Assembly (NCBI RefSeq): GCF_007655135.1
Contig: NW_022204065.1
Span: forward strand, 48,642 to 112,641
Source of the DNA: Punica granatum
Taxonomy: Eukaryota; Streptophyta; Magnoliopsida; Myrtales; Lythraceae
DNA length: 64,000 bases
Direction: 5' to 3'
The notes under the pieces are model-generated. The model was not told the origin of the DNA and did no database searches. It worked only from the letters and a program-made list of their open reading frames with translations. Each line of letters starts with the position of its first letter. Position 1 is the first letter of the stretch. The translations under genes and the position numbers were made by a program. Positions 1-10,979 of this stretch are shown here, piece after piece.

Positions 1-620
1 GAATTTGTTTCTTAGTTAGTGAATTATCATGCTATTTTAATAGCTTCTGGGCCACATGAGGCTCCGGTTGGTACTGGCCTTCTACAATCTTCATTCCGAG
101 AAATTAGATTTGTCGTTGGCCAATCACCATCTTCCTCTCGGAGAGCATGATACCATGGCTGAATGCTAGGTCCAAGAACTATTGGAGCAAGAGAACGTGG
201 GCCTTTTCGATTGGGCTAAACAGAAGGATGTCATTTATGTATACGAAGGCCTAGTCCATGATAGGATTGAAGAAACGACACATGGCCTTCTGAAATAGAG
301 ATGAAGCTGTTTTAAGCCCAAAAGGCATGACCTTCTACTGGTAATAGGCATTCGGGATGCAGAACCCAGTTTTGGGTCTATCTTCGGGATGGATCTCGAG
401 TTGCCAAAATCCAGCCTTTAGATCAAATTTGGAAAACACCTTGGCCTAGGATAGGCTGGTGAACTAGACTTGTTTGTTGGGCAGCGGGAATTTGTCCTAT
501 TGGAGGAAATGATTAAAGGGCTGGTAATTGATAACTAGCCTCAGCTTACCTTGGATCTGTTTCGATCTCTTGTTGGCATAAAAGGCCTCACTTGCCCATG
601 GCGAGTTGGAGGGCTCCAGG
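1..620 (-). pseudogene. Reverse transcriptase fragment, inactivated
   Basis: Minus-strand translation in shifting frames shows the RT palm blocks of the pararetrovirus/Ty3 type, including a lysine-phenylalanine-aspartate block near 390-405 and an M-P-F-G-L block near 310-330. A stop codon replaces the expected tryptophan at 335-337. The catalytic box at 230-241 reads Y-I-N-D, so the first of the two catalytic aspartates is asparagine. Other stops interrupt the frame nearer 500. The fragment continues off the left edge. It cannot code a working polymerase. Confidence 0.72.
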
Positions 621-946
621 AGGTCTGCCCATTTGGAAGAGGCAAGTTGCTGATATTCGGGGCTCATTCCGAAATGGCTGGTCTTGGTAGAATTGATGTC
701 CTCATTCTTCTTGAATGGCAGCCTAACATAGAACTGCTCATTCTTTCACAGTGGATGAAGGCATTTCTTGAGAAACTCTTGGTAAGAGTCCGCACAAGAC
801 TTTTGTTTAAGGTCGTCGACTAGTTGCTTAAATTCACTTTGTTATGCCATGAAGGGATCGGAGAGTTTGCACTACTGTTGAAAGTACTGCTTAAAAAGGA
901 CTCTTTCAAGTATCATCCTAAGCTTAGCCATTCGAGTAATGATATC

Positions 947-1423
947 TCAGCCGATTAAAATGTCCTTCCTCAGCAAGGTTGATCCAAGCATCTTTGTCAT
1001 TAGAGAACATCCAGGAAAGAACTGGATTTTTATCAGCTTGCTTATGAGGTGGGTCGAGAACACCTCACTGGAGGTGGTGTTGAAATGCTTGGTATGAGGC
1101 TTCCAATACTCTTTGGAGAGGACCTCTGAATTCATATTGGTTTGGGCGGCTCCAATGTCTAGAAATGCAATAACCTTCATAGATTTTGCATATTTCCAGG
1201 AATATATAGAGATTGGAACATGAGAGATTGAGTTCACCAAGTTGATCTCTTCAGTCACCTCTACCGCCATGTAGCAGGAGTCAGATTCAGGCTCTAAGAA
1301 GTGAAAGCCAGAATCTATAAGCACTTCCGACGCCACAATTGAAGTGGGTCTAGCTTCTTCATCCAAAGAGAAGAGTGACTCAACGTCATCTTTCTCCAAG
1401 GAGATGCCAAGAGCATGCTCCAA
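947..1423 (-). pseudogene. Pararetroviral aspartic protease region, active site altered
   Basis: This 158-residue open segment on the minus strand has the layout of a retroviral-type aspartic protease: an acidic leader, then a hydrophobic strand ending in the active-site triad at 1151-1159. The triad reads D-I-G instead of D-T-G/D-S-G and is followed by A-A-Q-T. Near its C-terminal end (before 947) is an L-L-R-K-D-I-L-I-G block, the usual second half of the fold leading into RT. The open frame is only part of a once longer polyprotein. The altered triad predicts an inactive protease. Confidence 0.7.
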
Positions 1424-1426
1424 TTG

Positions 1427-1690
1427 CTATACTAGCTTGATTCCTCGTTTCGGGGCATTCGGGCAATTCTTCGCGAAATGGCCTAGCCAGTTGCAAATGT
1501 AGTATCTAGAGGATTTGAACTTCTTTTCGAATCTTCTCTTCTTCCTCATGTACTTCCATTTTTTTCCAAAATACTTTCTGGATTTGGTCTTGGACATTTT
1601 CCACTTCTTATAGTGCTTTTCTTTTTTTAATGGAGCAGCTGCAAGTCCTGTCTTTTGAGGAGCACTTGATGTATAACTCCGATTTTCCAC
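1427..1690 (-). pseudogene. Capsid-side basic region with damaged zinc knuckle
   Basis: This 87-residue minus-strand segment is very rich in lysine and arginine and ends in a CCHC-type zinc knuckle at about 1445-1505. The first cysteine of the expected C-x2-C-x4-H-x4-C pattern is tyrosine, while the second cysteine, the histidine and the last cysteine remain. Basic tract plus knuckle is the usual nucleic-acid-binding end of a pararetroviral capsid protein. It lies directly upstream (minus sense) of the protease segment, as expected. Confidence 0.68.
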
Positions 1691-4263
1691 ATGCTCGATC
1701 TATAGCTTTATCTCCTTTCACATACTCTCTTATCACCTGCTTTTTGCAGATGTCATCGAGAGCTAAGTGAACCTCTTGTTATATTTCACCGACGGTGCTG
1801 TCGATGACTCTTCTTCTCCTAGCTTATAAAGCTCGTTCGGTAGCCCCTACTAGAAGAGCTAGGATTGAGGAGAAGAAGACTTGCTTCAGGGAGATATATG
1901 CGCTGAGCTCATAGAACAGGCGAACCATATAATTGAAATGGAGGTCTAGGTGCTTCCTTTTGCATGAGCAACATTTTCTCTCAAAAAGCTCTCATCTTTT
2001 TAGCTCCTTGAGATCATCAGGGCTCTCAATAAAAGCTACATGCATAAGCCTAATGGCTTCGGTGAGATTTTGACAGAAGAAATAAACCTAGTATGCTTCC
2101 CCCATAATGGTCCACCAATTCCGGAGTATTCCAATAAACCGAGCCACAAAATCAGCCAGAATATCATGGTTGTTTTGGGTGGCTAGTGCTCTCTGGGAAA
2201 GGTAGTCAGGAACTCGTGGAGTGTATCTAGCCACTTGGAATGAGGGATATTACCTAATGTGAAGACATTATTTCCTTTTACTGGTGGTGGTGCTATTGCT
2301 ATATACTATCGATTTGAAACCTCTTACCTGACATCTTCGTCTGGTTCTTCCACTCCTAGCCCTCTTCCCATCATCTTTAAGGGCGGATAGGAGTCTTCTG
2401 ATTCTTCCATTTCCCATGACGAATCCTCTAGGACAGCTTATGAGGGCTCAGTCTCTTCTTCTAGAGCTAAATCAGTTAGTTCTTCGTCTCTGTGCCTGTT
2501 ACTAGAGACAATCATCTGGTCAGTCTGGCAGCTCTTTTTTAGGAAAGAACTGATAGGGTTCTATTTGGAGAAAACCATTGAAGGCTTCCTTAGCTTCTTC
2601 TTTTTCTTCAGCTTCAGGATTGGGTGTTGAGGTAGAAAGGACTTCAGTAGGAGGAGTTTCTCACACCTCCTTCCTTTTCTTCTTCTTCTTTCGTTTTGCC
2701 CTTTTAGCCTGTCTGATTCGATCCCTTAGATCGACTAGGCTGGCTTTAGGGGACCTATGTTCTTCCTTTGAGGGTAAAAATGTTGAGGACCTCTCAAAGG
2801 AAGGTCTTTTCAGAAAACTGAAAAAGACTGGAGGTCGATGACGATGGTACTAGTATAGGGACTCCAGAGAGAGTCGCGATATGGTTTCTCATTTTGCAGA
2901 TCTCTTCCTCTTTCCTTTCCAGATTGATTGGGAAATAGGAGACATGAGAAACTTCCTGGATCTCCTTGATTCTCTTTGAAGTACTCGGAGGAGTGATTGG
3001 GTCTCTTGATGGTGGCGATCAACCTTGTTGTCAAGGTGGTTGACTTGTGTGGCGAGGGAGTCTACTCGGATCCGATAGTCGAGAGAACGCGATTTTGAGT
3101 TGCCGCGTTTTTTGTCTGCCAGTTAAGAATAGCTTCCTCGATAGTGATCTTTTGGGGATTCCCCCTTTCATCACGACTGGTTGGGTTCGAAGACTTTGAA
3201 GGCATGAGTATGCCTACCTTCACCATCGATGAATTGTCCCAACAGGAGGAACTCGTTGTCATAGGATTGTAAAGTCGGGTGGACCATAGAGGCAAGAGCC
3301 GCTTGATAACTTTCTCTGCCAGCAAGGGTGACACCATGTCCTTGAGATACTCCCGAACATCTTCAGGGTTCTCCCATCTCTACTTTTTGGTCCACTTGAG
3401 GATGGGCTTGTAGTAGGGTAAGACCTTCTTCTTCTTTTTCTTTGGGATCGATAAACTCGAATCCGCATCAAATTCAGGAGGGTTACATCTGTGTTCTTTG
3501 TAGCCTCCTCAGAGCAAGGCGACTATCTTTTTTTCTTGTTGCAGACATCACAGTCACCATGGTCACAGATATCCCAATAGCAGTGTTTTCCTCCTAGTTG
3601 GTGGAAGAAATACACTAGGTTCCCGTTTCCACTAAAAGAGTAGATCGGGGTTATCTGCTGCTGGGCCTTCGAATTATCACGCAGTCCTTCCTTTTCTGAC
3701 TGCATCCTCATAATCATTTGGAACATTGGAGAGGCAAATGGTTCTAGGTTCTGGATTGGTTTGTGATCAAAAGTGATCACAACCTTTCCATCAGGCTTGC
3801 AACTGAACTTGGACTCTGTGAACTGGATAGGTTGAGCGTTCTGGTGAAGACACTCATAGTTAGTTAGCCAGTTGTTTAATAGGAGCTTCACTTGGTCCTA
3901 TCTGGAGATATGTCAGGGGACATGGATGCACGTAGGTGCATTTATAGAATCCACCAATATCATAAGGGTCTCTTCAGACTTTGGTAGAGTTAGATCCAAA
4001 ACATGGTTCTGGGCTCGGTAGGCCATCTGATAATGAAGGGTGGCCACTACCGTGTCTTGAACTTGGAGAGCTCCAATGATCTAGAGCTGGATCTTTATAA
4101 CCGTAAGTAGCGTTGGATCCAAAAGCGCTATGTTGAAATTTGGAGAAAAGGGTGACAAAGACAGTCCCCATGTTTGGCTCATCAAAATTCTGGAAATTTG
4201 AGGTGAGAGCTCGGGTTGGTGAATCGCCATACATCCGAATTTGGGCCAGATTCTGGGCTCCAA
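1691..4263 (-). pseudogene. N-terminal polyprotein region of the pararetrovirus, heavily broken
   Basis: On the minus strand this stretch gives several short open pieces in different frames: 3974-4234, 3523-3891, 3259-3471, 3062-3337 and 2810-3034. The 3523-3891 piece ends in a Cys/His cluster (H-C-Y-W-D-I-C-D-H-x-D-C-x-V-C) followed by lysines. In a pararetrovirus this region would carry the movement-protein and capsid part, but I cannot assign domain borders because similarity is eroded. No piece is long enough to be a working gene. Plus-strand open frames here are shadows. Confidence 0.5.
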
Positions 4264-4337
4264 AATGTTACCAAACTAGGGAATTGCAAATCGGGCCGGA
4301 TTTCCAATTCTAAAGAGCCAAACCAAATACGCAGTAA

Positions 4338-4350
4338 GACTCTGATATCA
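4338..4350 (-). promoter_or_regulatory. Degenerate tRNA-Met primer-binding site with upstream TATA box
   Basis: The minus strand reads TGATATCAGAGT at 4350-4339, matching 10 of 12 positions of the tRNA-Met complement TGGTATCAGAGC used to prime plant pararetroviruses and many LTR elements. About 60-70 bases upstream in minus sense is an ATATATATA run (4407-4415), a plausible remnant promoter. The site lies just before the start of the broken polyprotein, which fixes the orientation and the 5' end of the element. Confidence 0.6.
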
Positions 4351-4459
4351 TATCAATCAATATACTAGAAAAATTCAATCTCATTCACCGAAGAATAATA
4401 CAAGAAATATATATAGTATACAGCTAGGGACAAAAGCTGTCAAATTGGAGTATATCGTA

Positions 4460-4615
4460 ATTTCCTAATATTGCCAACTAATTGCATAGATAATGAATAA
4501 GAAAATTGAATATTTTACTATATAGCACGATATTTTAAAACTTTTCATCACATAGCACATATCGTCGCACTTCTACTAGATTGCACAATAACTTAAAAAA
4601 TGTTCACCACATTGT
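4460..4615. repeat. Fragment of a dispersed AT-rich repeat flanking the LINE
   Basis: This stretch repeats short phrases such as atagcacgat and cacatagcacatatcg at irregular spacing. Similar phrases (agcacgac, atagcacg) recur in the foldback array at 40280-41015, so it is probably a piece of the same repeat class. It separates the pararetrovirus from the LINE and has no coding content. Confidence 0.4.
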
Positions 4616-6072
4616 ACGTCATTAATTTCTCGGGAGGCATCACTGAGGAAGGCATCTCTATATTGGTGAATAGCTCGGGTTTTAAGAAAGGTACTCTTCC
4701 TGTGAGATACTTGGGGCTCCCTCTTGTCTCGGGCAAGCTTTCCACGAAGAACTGCGAGGCTCTTACTGAGAGAATCCTAAAGCGTATAAGGAGTTGGTCT
4801 GTGAAACACTTGTCTTACGCGGGACGAGTACAGTTGATCAATTCAGTACTTTTCAGCATGGCCAGCTACTGGTGTATCCACTTCATTCTTCCCAAGAAAG
4901 TCATAAAGTTGGTGCAGCAGAAGTGCAGATCCTTCCTCTGGAAAGGCCTTGAGCAGCATATAGGAGGAGGAAAGCTCGGCTGGGAAACTCTATGTCTTCC
5001 AAAGTCTGATGGAGGACTCGGTATCAAGGACCTAACCCTGTGGAATAAGGTATGCGTACTCAAAAACCTTTGGTCTCTCCTCGTGCGTTCAGGGTCTCTT
5101 TGGGTGGCCTGGGTTGCTAAATATTTAATCAAAGACCGAAGTATTTGGTCTTTAAGGATACCTGGTGATTGTTCTTGGAACTGGAGAAAACTTTTGCAGC
5201 TGAGGACTTTGATGTCTCCCTATATCCGCTATTGTGTTGGCCCTGGTACGAATGTATCTTTCTGGTATGACAAGTGGTTACCGGTCGGTTCTTTAATAAA
5301 CTATTGCACCAGGGGGCTCCAGTGCTTTCCGTCGATTAGGGAGCACGCAACAGTTAGTTCGATTCTGGTTGATGGATGCTGGCATTGGCCTAGAAGCTCG
5401 GATCTGCAAGCTGGCCTGCTCCGTGATCTCGCTAATGCAATTCAACTCTCTGATCGTGATAGGGTCACATGGACGGCTCACAAATCCGAGACATTTTCTG
5501 TTGCTAGTGCGTGGAAATGCTTTAGTCCCAGAAGCCAGAAGATGGAATGGAGGAACGCAATCTGGTTTGAGGGGCAGTTTCCTCGATCCTCTTTCATTAG
5601 CTGGCTTTGTATTCATAATAGATTGAGTACAAAAGATAGGCTTATGAGTTGGAGAATCTCGATTACTGCACCCGAATGCGAATTCTGTAGTTTGGAATTG
5701 GAGACCCGAAATCACCTCTTTTTTGAATGCCCTATCACCCAAGGGATTTGGAGAAGTTTATTAGACCGTGTTGGAATGAACAAACACAATGTCGACTGGA
5801 ATACGGAACTTTGCTGGGTCTCCTCTCTCCGTGGAAAGAAGCTGGATATTATTTGTCTTAAACTTCTCTGGACTCACTACATTTACTGCATCTGGAGGGA
5901 GAGGAACGCCAGGCTCTACCGGAATCAAGTCTCGCCTCCAACAATTATAATACGAAGGATCTTCTCGGATGTCAAAGCAAAGTTGTCTGTTCTCCCTCGA
6001 TTCTCATGCAAAATTGCACACTCTATCATTGCGAGGCATATGTTTCACCATTTTGATACTGCAACTAGTTGA
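4600..6072 (+). CDS. LINE (L1-type) reverse transcriptase C-terminal part with zf-RVT domain
   Basis: This is a 490-residue uninterrupted frame. From about residue 8 it resembles the thumb/post-palm part of plant L1-type RT: G-T-L-P-V-R-Y-L-G-L-P-L at about 32-43, then S-W-S-V-K-H-L-S-Y-A-G-R near 66-77. The zf-RVT zinc-binding region follows near 300-370 (C-E-F-C, H-L-F-F-E-C-P). Endonuclease and the catalytic palm are missing, so the copy is 5'-truncated and cannot transpose alone. The lack of any stop suggests a fairly recent insertion. The ATG at 4600 may lie in flanking DNA, since LINE similarity starts near 4620. It is a retrotransposon remnant, not a host gene. Confidence 0.88.
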   Translation: MFTTLYVINFSGGITEEGISILVNSSGFKKGTLPVRYLGLPLVSGKLSTKNCEALTERILKRIRSWSVKHLSYAGRVQLINSVLFSMASYWCIHFILPKKVIKLVQQKCRSFLWKGLEQHIGGGKLGWETLCLPKSDGGLGIKDLTLWNKVCVLKNLWSLLVRSGSLWVAWVAKYLIKDRSIWSLRIPGDCSWNWRKLLQLRTLMSPYIRYCVGPGTNVSFWYDKWLPVGSLINYCTRGLQCFPSIREHATVSSILVDGCWHWPRSSDLQAGLLRDLANAIQLSDRDRVTWTAHKSETFSVASAWKCFSPRSQKMEWRNAIWFEGQFPRSSFISWLCIHNRLSTKDRLMSWRISITAPECEFCSLELETRNHLFFECPITQGIWRSLLDRVGMNKHNVDWNTELCWVSSLRGKKLDIICLKLLWTHYIYCIWRERNARLYRNQVSPPTIIIRRIFSDVKAKLSVLPRFSCKIAHSIIARHMFHHFDTATS

Positions 6073-6190
6073 CTTGGGAGTAGCTCTTGGGTATTTTTTA
6101 TTTTACTCCGTATAGAGGAAAATGGTATTGGTTTCTGATGTAAATTCATCTGTTATCAATGAAGTTTCATCATTTATCCAAAAAAAAAAA
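4615..6190 (+). mobile_element. 5'-truncated LINE insertion with poly(A) tail
   Basis: The element covers the RT tail ORF, about 105 bases of 3' UTR and an 11-base A tract at 6180-6190. The left junction is near 4615, where coding similarity begins abruptly. I could not recognise a target-site duplication. Repeat-like DNA lies on the left side. 5' truncation by incomplete reverse transcription is the usual fate of LINE copies. Confidence 0.8.
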
Positions 6191-6590
6191 GCTGACGTGG
6201 TCAACATTTTCTGTCCACCCATGCCTATCCAAAATCTGACATTATTAGAATCTGGAAAACGAGTTAGTGGTGTAACTTTCCTCTTCCAAATATGCCCATT
6301 GCAGTTATAGGTGGAAAATTAATAAACGTTAGATCGAAGGAAAAATTGGTAATTTCAAATTCTTTCTTCAACCGTCAACTTACTTCATTTATTCTCTCTC
6401 CCTCTTTTCCGTCTCTCATCCAGTTTCTCTCTCCCTTAGACACTTTCCATCTCCATTTCATTCTCATTTTTCATTCATTTCATTTATTAATGATGATTAA
6501 TGATTGATATTCTTAATTGAAATATAATTAAATATTTTAAGTCATAAAAGATGTCTAATGAAAAATTCAAAAACAAAATCAATATATAAT
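6191..6590. other. Gene-free flank of the LINE
   Basis: AT-rich DNA with a pyrimidine-rich patch at 6390-6480 (many CTC and TTTC runs). I see no gene, RNA or clear repeat boundary. Confidence 0.5.
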
Positions 6591-9500
6591 GTATAATGCT
6601 TAGAACACCTAACCAGGTGATGACATGTGTGACCTTTGACCTATTTATCTTGTGCCTGTATCACGACATATGCAAGTTCTAAAGCAACTTTTGCCACGTG
6701 TTACAATTTAATGTTTCTTAATTACATAATTACTGTTTCAAAAAGAAAAAAATTAACAATAAAAACATATTATTTTTTAATACTACACCAATTAAATAAA
6801 AAAAGACTTATTAATTATTTATATAGAATTATATCGTTGTGTTAGTGAAAATCTATCATTCAAATAAAAATAATCACATGAATTTTACCAATTCGATCTA
6901 TAACACTTAACCACGTGACGACACGTGTGATCTTTGGCCTCTTTAGCTTCCACCATGTGTCGTCACATATGCAAGTTCCCATGTGATTTCCGCCATAATG
7001 TCCCCATGTAATGCTTCTTGATTACATAATTACTATTTCAAAAAGAAAAAAATTAATAATAAAGAACATATTATTTTTTAATACTACTCCAATTAAATAA
7101 AAAAATATGTATTAATTATCTAAATAGAATTATATTGTTGTGTTATTGAAATTCTATAATTTAAATAAAATAATTACACGAATTTTACCAATCCTAATTC
7201 GTAGAATTACGACTTCGTATTAATAAAAAAAACATGTACTAAGAAAAAAATTCACGTTGGGAGAGATTTACTGCTTAATGGATCACCCAGCTCAACTGGA
7301 TTAGTTGGAGTCCATTGGGCTTTCGTACCAGGGTTCACATGAAAATGATATATTAAGAACCAATATATAATATATAATGCCTCGAAGATTTAGTTAGGTG
7401 ATGACACGTGTGATCTTTCGCCTCTTTAACTTTTGCCATGTGTCATCGCATATGCAAGTTCCCATGTGATTTCCGCCATGTGTCACCATGTAATGTTTCT
7501 TAATGACATAATTACCGTTTCAAAAGGAAAAAAAATTAATAATAAAAATATATTATTTTTTAATACTACACCAATTATATAAAAACATATGTATTGATAA
7601 TCTATATAGAATTATATCATTGTGTTAGTAAAAATCTATAATTTAAATAAAAATAATTACAAGGATTTTACCTCAAATAAATATATAATATATAATACAT
7701 GTAACACTTAATCAGGTGACGTCACATGTGATCTTTGACCTCTTTAGTTTTCGCCATGGGTCGTCATTGATAGCTCTTTAGGATTAGAGTTATTTTATTC
7801 CACATTGTGCTTGAATTCGTTGCCATGTCCTCGATGTGTTGATGTTTCTAATGGTTTTAGGTTAAGAGTCATAGGAAGTTATTAATCTTAAGTTAGTGTT
7901 TTTATAGTTTTTGGTACTCATGGTGATGCGTTTTCATGCTTATTAGGAGCAACGGGTAGATAGACCCGCGAGCAGCCCGTGCCAAAATGGCAACTCCCCA
8001 TTTGGAAGCTGCAACTCCTGCTGGGATGGCAAAAGGGGAGAAGCGGACTGAGGTTGCAACTTTGGAGCCAGCAGCTGCAACTTCCTCTGTTTGTCATCTT
8101 CCCTCTCAAGAACCGATTTTGAGCTCGAAGATCATTAAGTGTGGGACCCTATTAAAGTACAAGTGGGCTCATCTTATCCATGTTCAATCTTCATTTAAGA
8201 GGAAGAAACAAAGAAAGAAGCCTGTAATAAGTGCAAGAGCGACTTGGGAGAAAAAGAAGACATCAATCCAACTTTTTATCCTCCGACAAGGCTGCAACTT
8301 AGGGAAGGAAAGCAAGGATAGCTGCTATCTTCTCGTGGACAAAAAGAGGAGCGGCAGTGGCCTTTAAAAAGAGGAAGGGAAGGCTACAAGGAGGCAGACC
8401 GGAACAGAGGAAAACAGAGGAAGAGAGTTGAACGTAAAGAAGGGAGGAGAAAGGGAGAAGAACAGAGCTGAAGCATTTTGGGTTGAAAAGAGAGATAAGG
8501 CTTGTGGTGAAGACGGGAAGTCGGGCGACAAGTCGAGACATCGACCTACCGAGTTTTCTCTTCACCTTTCTCTTCTCTTTCTCTTGTATAATGTTTATTT
8601 ATGTTATTATGATGACCACCATAGCCATGAGCTAAGCTTGACTTCTAGGATTCCGATGAAACTTGGTGTATTTTGATTCCGAGTACTCTATTGATCGGTT
8701 TATGGAATGATATGATGTGATTATTTTATTTCCGAGTTTAATGCGTGTTGTTGATTGATCATCCATAATACCGATGTTGTGACCCAAACGAACTCGACGG
8801 AGTGAGTGAAGGTTTAGAAACGGTGTAAAATAGCTTTTGTTTGACTTCGATTAATTGTTTGGTCAAGTCGATTCAAGTGTAGAGATAGGAATATACTTGC
8901 ATGCCCTAGGCACCCAAGAGTCGGGATAGAAGCTTAATGAATCTTATCTAATCGCAATAGTCATAGAAATATAGGATATTGGTTAGATTAGATATATTTT
9001 CCCAAGCAACTCAAACGATACTTAGGAAAGAGCACTTGAATACCAGAGTAGTGCAATCATCCATTTAGTAAACCGAGAGAGAGAGTGTAAGGGGTTAACG
9101 AACACCAAGGGAAGTCGGGGTCCTAGGTTTCCTTATCATTGATTGTCGTTAATCGAACTAGTTAATATGTTGCTAGTTTAGTATGTTCTCTACTTTACAT
9201 CTTAAAATTATCGATTGGCTTGACTGTTATCCGAGTGTCATAATATCGATGCTTGGCGATACCATTAGCACAACTCTCTGTGGAACGATACTTTTTCTCG
9301 CCTCTCTATTACTTGCACGCCCCGTGCACTTGCGGGGAAACAACAGTCGCATATGCAAGTATTTCTGACGCGTGTCGCCATGTAATGTTTGTTAATTACA
9401 TAATTACTGTTTCAAAAAGAAAATAATTAATCATAAAAATGTTATTTTTAATACTACACCAATTGAATAAAAAAGATGTATTGATAATCTATATATAATT

Positions 9501-10090
9501 ATATCGTTGTGTTAGTAAAACCTATAATTTAAATAAAAATAATTACATGGATTTTACCAATTCGAGTCATTATATAATATATAATGCATGAAACACTTAA
9601 TCAGGTGACGACACGTGTGATCTTTGGCCTTTTTAGCTCTCACCATGTGTCATCACATATGCAAGTTTCCATGTGATTTTCACCACGTTTCGTCATGTTA
9701 TGTTTCTTATTACATAATTATTGTTTCAAAAAGAAAAAATAAATAATAAAAAATATTATTTTTTAATACTACACCTATTAAGTAAAAAAGATGTATTTAT
9801 AATCTATATAGAATTATACTGTTGAAATCTATCATTTAAATAAAAATAATTACATCGATTTTACAAATTCAAATTGGTAAAATTACAACACCATATTAAT
9901 AAAATATTACACGAGTTTTACTCATTCAATTTGGTAAAATTGGTATATTATTTAATAATAAAATATTTTGTGAAATTTGAAATATAACTTACCGTTTTAA
10001 TATGAATGGTAAGACTTACTAATAATATACAAAACATTACATGGATTTTACCAAATAAAACTGGTAGAATTAACTCGTCACCATAATAAA
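6590..10090. repeat. Tandem array of about 300 bp repeats, five units, interrupted by a solo LTR
   Basis: Units begin near 6600, 6894, 7357, 7677 and 9575. Each has the same order: cacttaa-c/t-caggtgacgacacgtgtga, tctttg-cctctttagc, catgtgtcgtcacatatgcaag, a ttacataattactgtttcaaaaag block, a tattattttttaatactacacc block, then tagaattatat and gaattttacca. The fourth unit is split: its left part is 7677-7767 and its right part 9346-9575. Between units two and three there is an extra spacer at 7200-7357. A decayed remnant continues to about 10090. The units carry no ORF. Several carry CACGTG-core motifs. Confidence 0.85.
7768..9345. mobile_element. Solo LTR (about 1578 bp) inserted in a repeat unit
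   Basis: The insert begins TGATAGCTC and ends GGAAACAACA, so it has TG...CA ends. It interrupts a repeat unit exactly where intact units read gtcgtcacatatgc. The flanks are gtcat (7763-7767) and gtcgc (9346-9350), each one change from the gtcac of intact units, consistent with a mutated 5-base target duplication. The 3' end, with a cysteine-like tactt-gcacg...gtgcacttgcgggg phrase, resembles LTR ends of Ty3/gypsy elements with long LTRs (recollection). No internal gag/pol region is present. ORFs at 7918-8676 inside it are not convincing genes. Confidence 0.72.
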
Positions 10091-10790
10091 AAAAATCTTG
10101 CTTTTTTCATGTCCGTATTTGTCATTGAAATCACTACTATTCATATCCAGAAAGTCCTGATTTTTTTCATTAACAAAGAACTTGCAATAAGCTCGCGGAA
10201 GCAGGTAATAGGTAAAGATTAAAAAACTTTTGCGAATTTCTCCTGTTACTCTCAGCCGAAATATTTTCGATGAGAGAAATATTTATTTTGAAACACATGT
10301 CTAAAGCAAAAAAGGGCTCCCCATGGTCCCACTTGCCTATAAATATTAAAGAGCCTTAGATCAGAGAAAGATTTCCCCCCTATTGTCATTCTCCTCCTGG
10401 AGACTCTCCCCCCCTTGTCTCTCGAACATTCTCCACACATCCATTTTGTCTTTTCCATTTAACGGGGGTCTAATGTCTAGTTCTTTTTAAAAAAGAAAGA
10501 TTTTACTTATCATAGAAAATATTTATGTGACACCACGCGTAAAGCCCGAAGGAAACCCTCCGTCTCACTTTCATTTGCCTAAAACACCCTTAGTGAAAAT
10601 AATCTTTATGCTATTATAATATTTAAAACAATGAGTTTGCATTTTTCACGTAGAACAAGATTTTTATTACATGACCTTTCATTTCTCCACTAATAGTGAT
10701 ATGGCATGTGACACGATATCATGCTGCCACGTAACTTATAGAAGTTGAAAGGACCAACACTTATTAAAAGGTAGAAATTTATATTTATAA
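10090..10790. other. Gene-free AT-rich stretch
   Basis: I see no gene here. A polypyrimidine patch occurs at 10375-10430. A weak internal echo (aaatattt-at-t around 10262 and 10518) may be an old duplication. Confidence 0.4.
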
Positions 10791-10793
10791 TAA

Positions 10794-10822
10794 CTAAATG
10801 TTGTACCCATGCTACGCACGGA
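10794..10822 (-). mobile_element. Degenerate Helitron-like 3' end
   Basis: On the minus strand a short GC hairpin (CCGTGC gta GCATGG) is followed after 11 bases by TTAG-T, one change from the CTAG-T that closes Helitrons. The hairpin-then-CTRR order is the family hallmark. The element body would extend to the right. No helicase coding is seen. Confidence 0.45.
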
Positions 10823-10979
10823 ATCATATATATTTTTAATTTTTTCGTATAAATGTAAATTATAAATATAATTATAGTAAGGAGTTATAAGATACTGAGG
10901 GAAATCAGAACCAAATAATTTTATTGTGTGGTAGTACTCTATGTGATGCATTTACATCATGCAATATCGTCTTTATCAG

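Larger units (their letters stand above)
1..4460 (-). mobile_element. Degenerate endogenous pararetrovirus (Caulimoviridae-like), cut by the window edge
   Basis: Read on the minus strand from about 4460 down to 1, the order is: TATA-like box, degenerate tRNA-Met primer-binding site, a long broken polyprotein region, a basic region with a zinc knuckle, an aspartic protease, then reverse transcriptase running off the window. This order without an LTR-type integrase fits a plant pararetrovirus (family knowledge; possibly the florendovirus or petuvirus group). It is dead: the frame is broken by many stops and shifts, the zinc knuckle and protease have lost key residues, and the RT catalytic box is altered. 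A Ty3/gypsy element with a similar protease/RT order remains possible, because the RNase H and any integrase lie outside the window. Confidence 0.72.

Noticed and set aside
4866..5742. Minus-strand ORFs of 88 and 149 codons
   Set aside because: Shadows of the LINE reverse transcriptase frame on the opposite strand.
7918..8676. ORFs of 63-126 codons on both strands
   Set aside because: They lie inside the solo LTR and have no recognisable domain.
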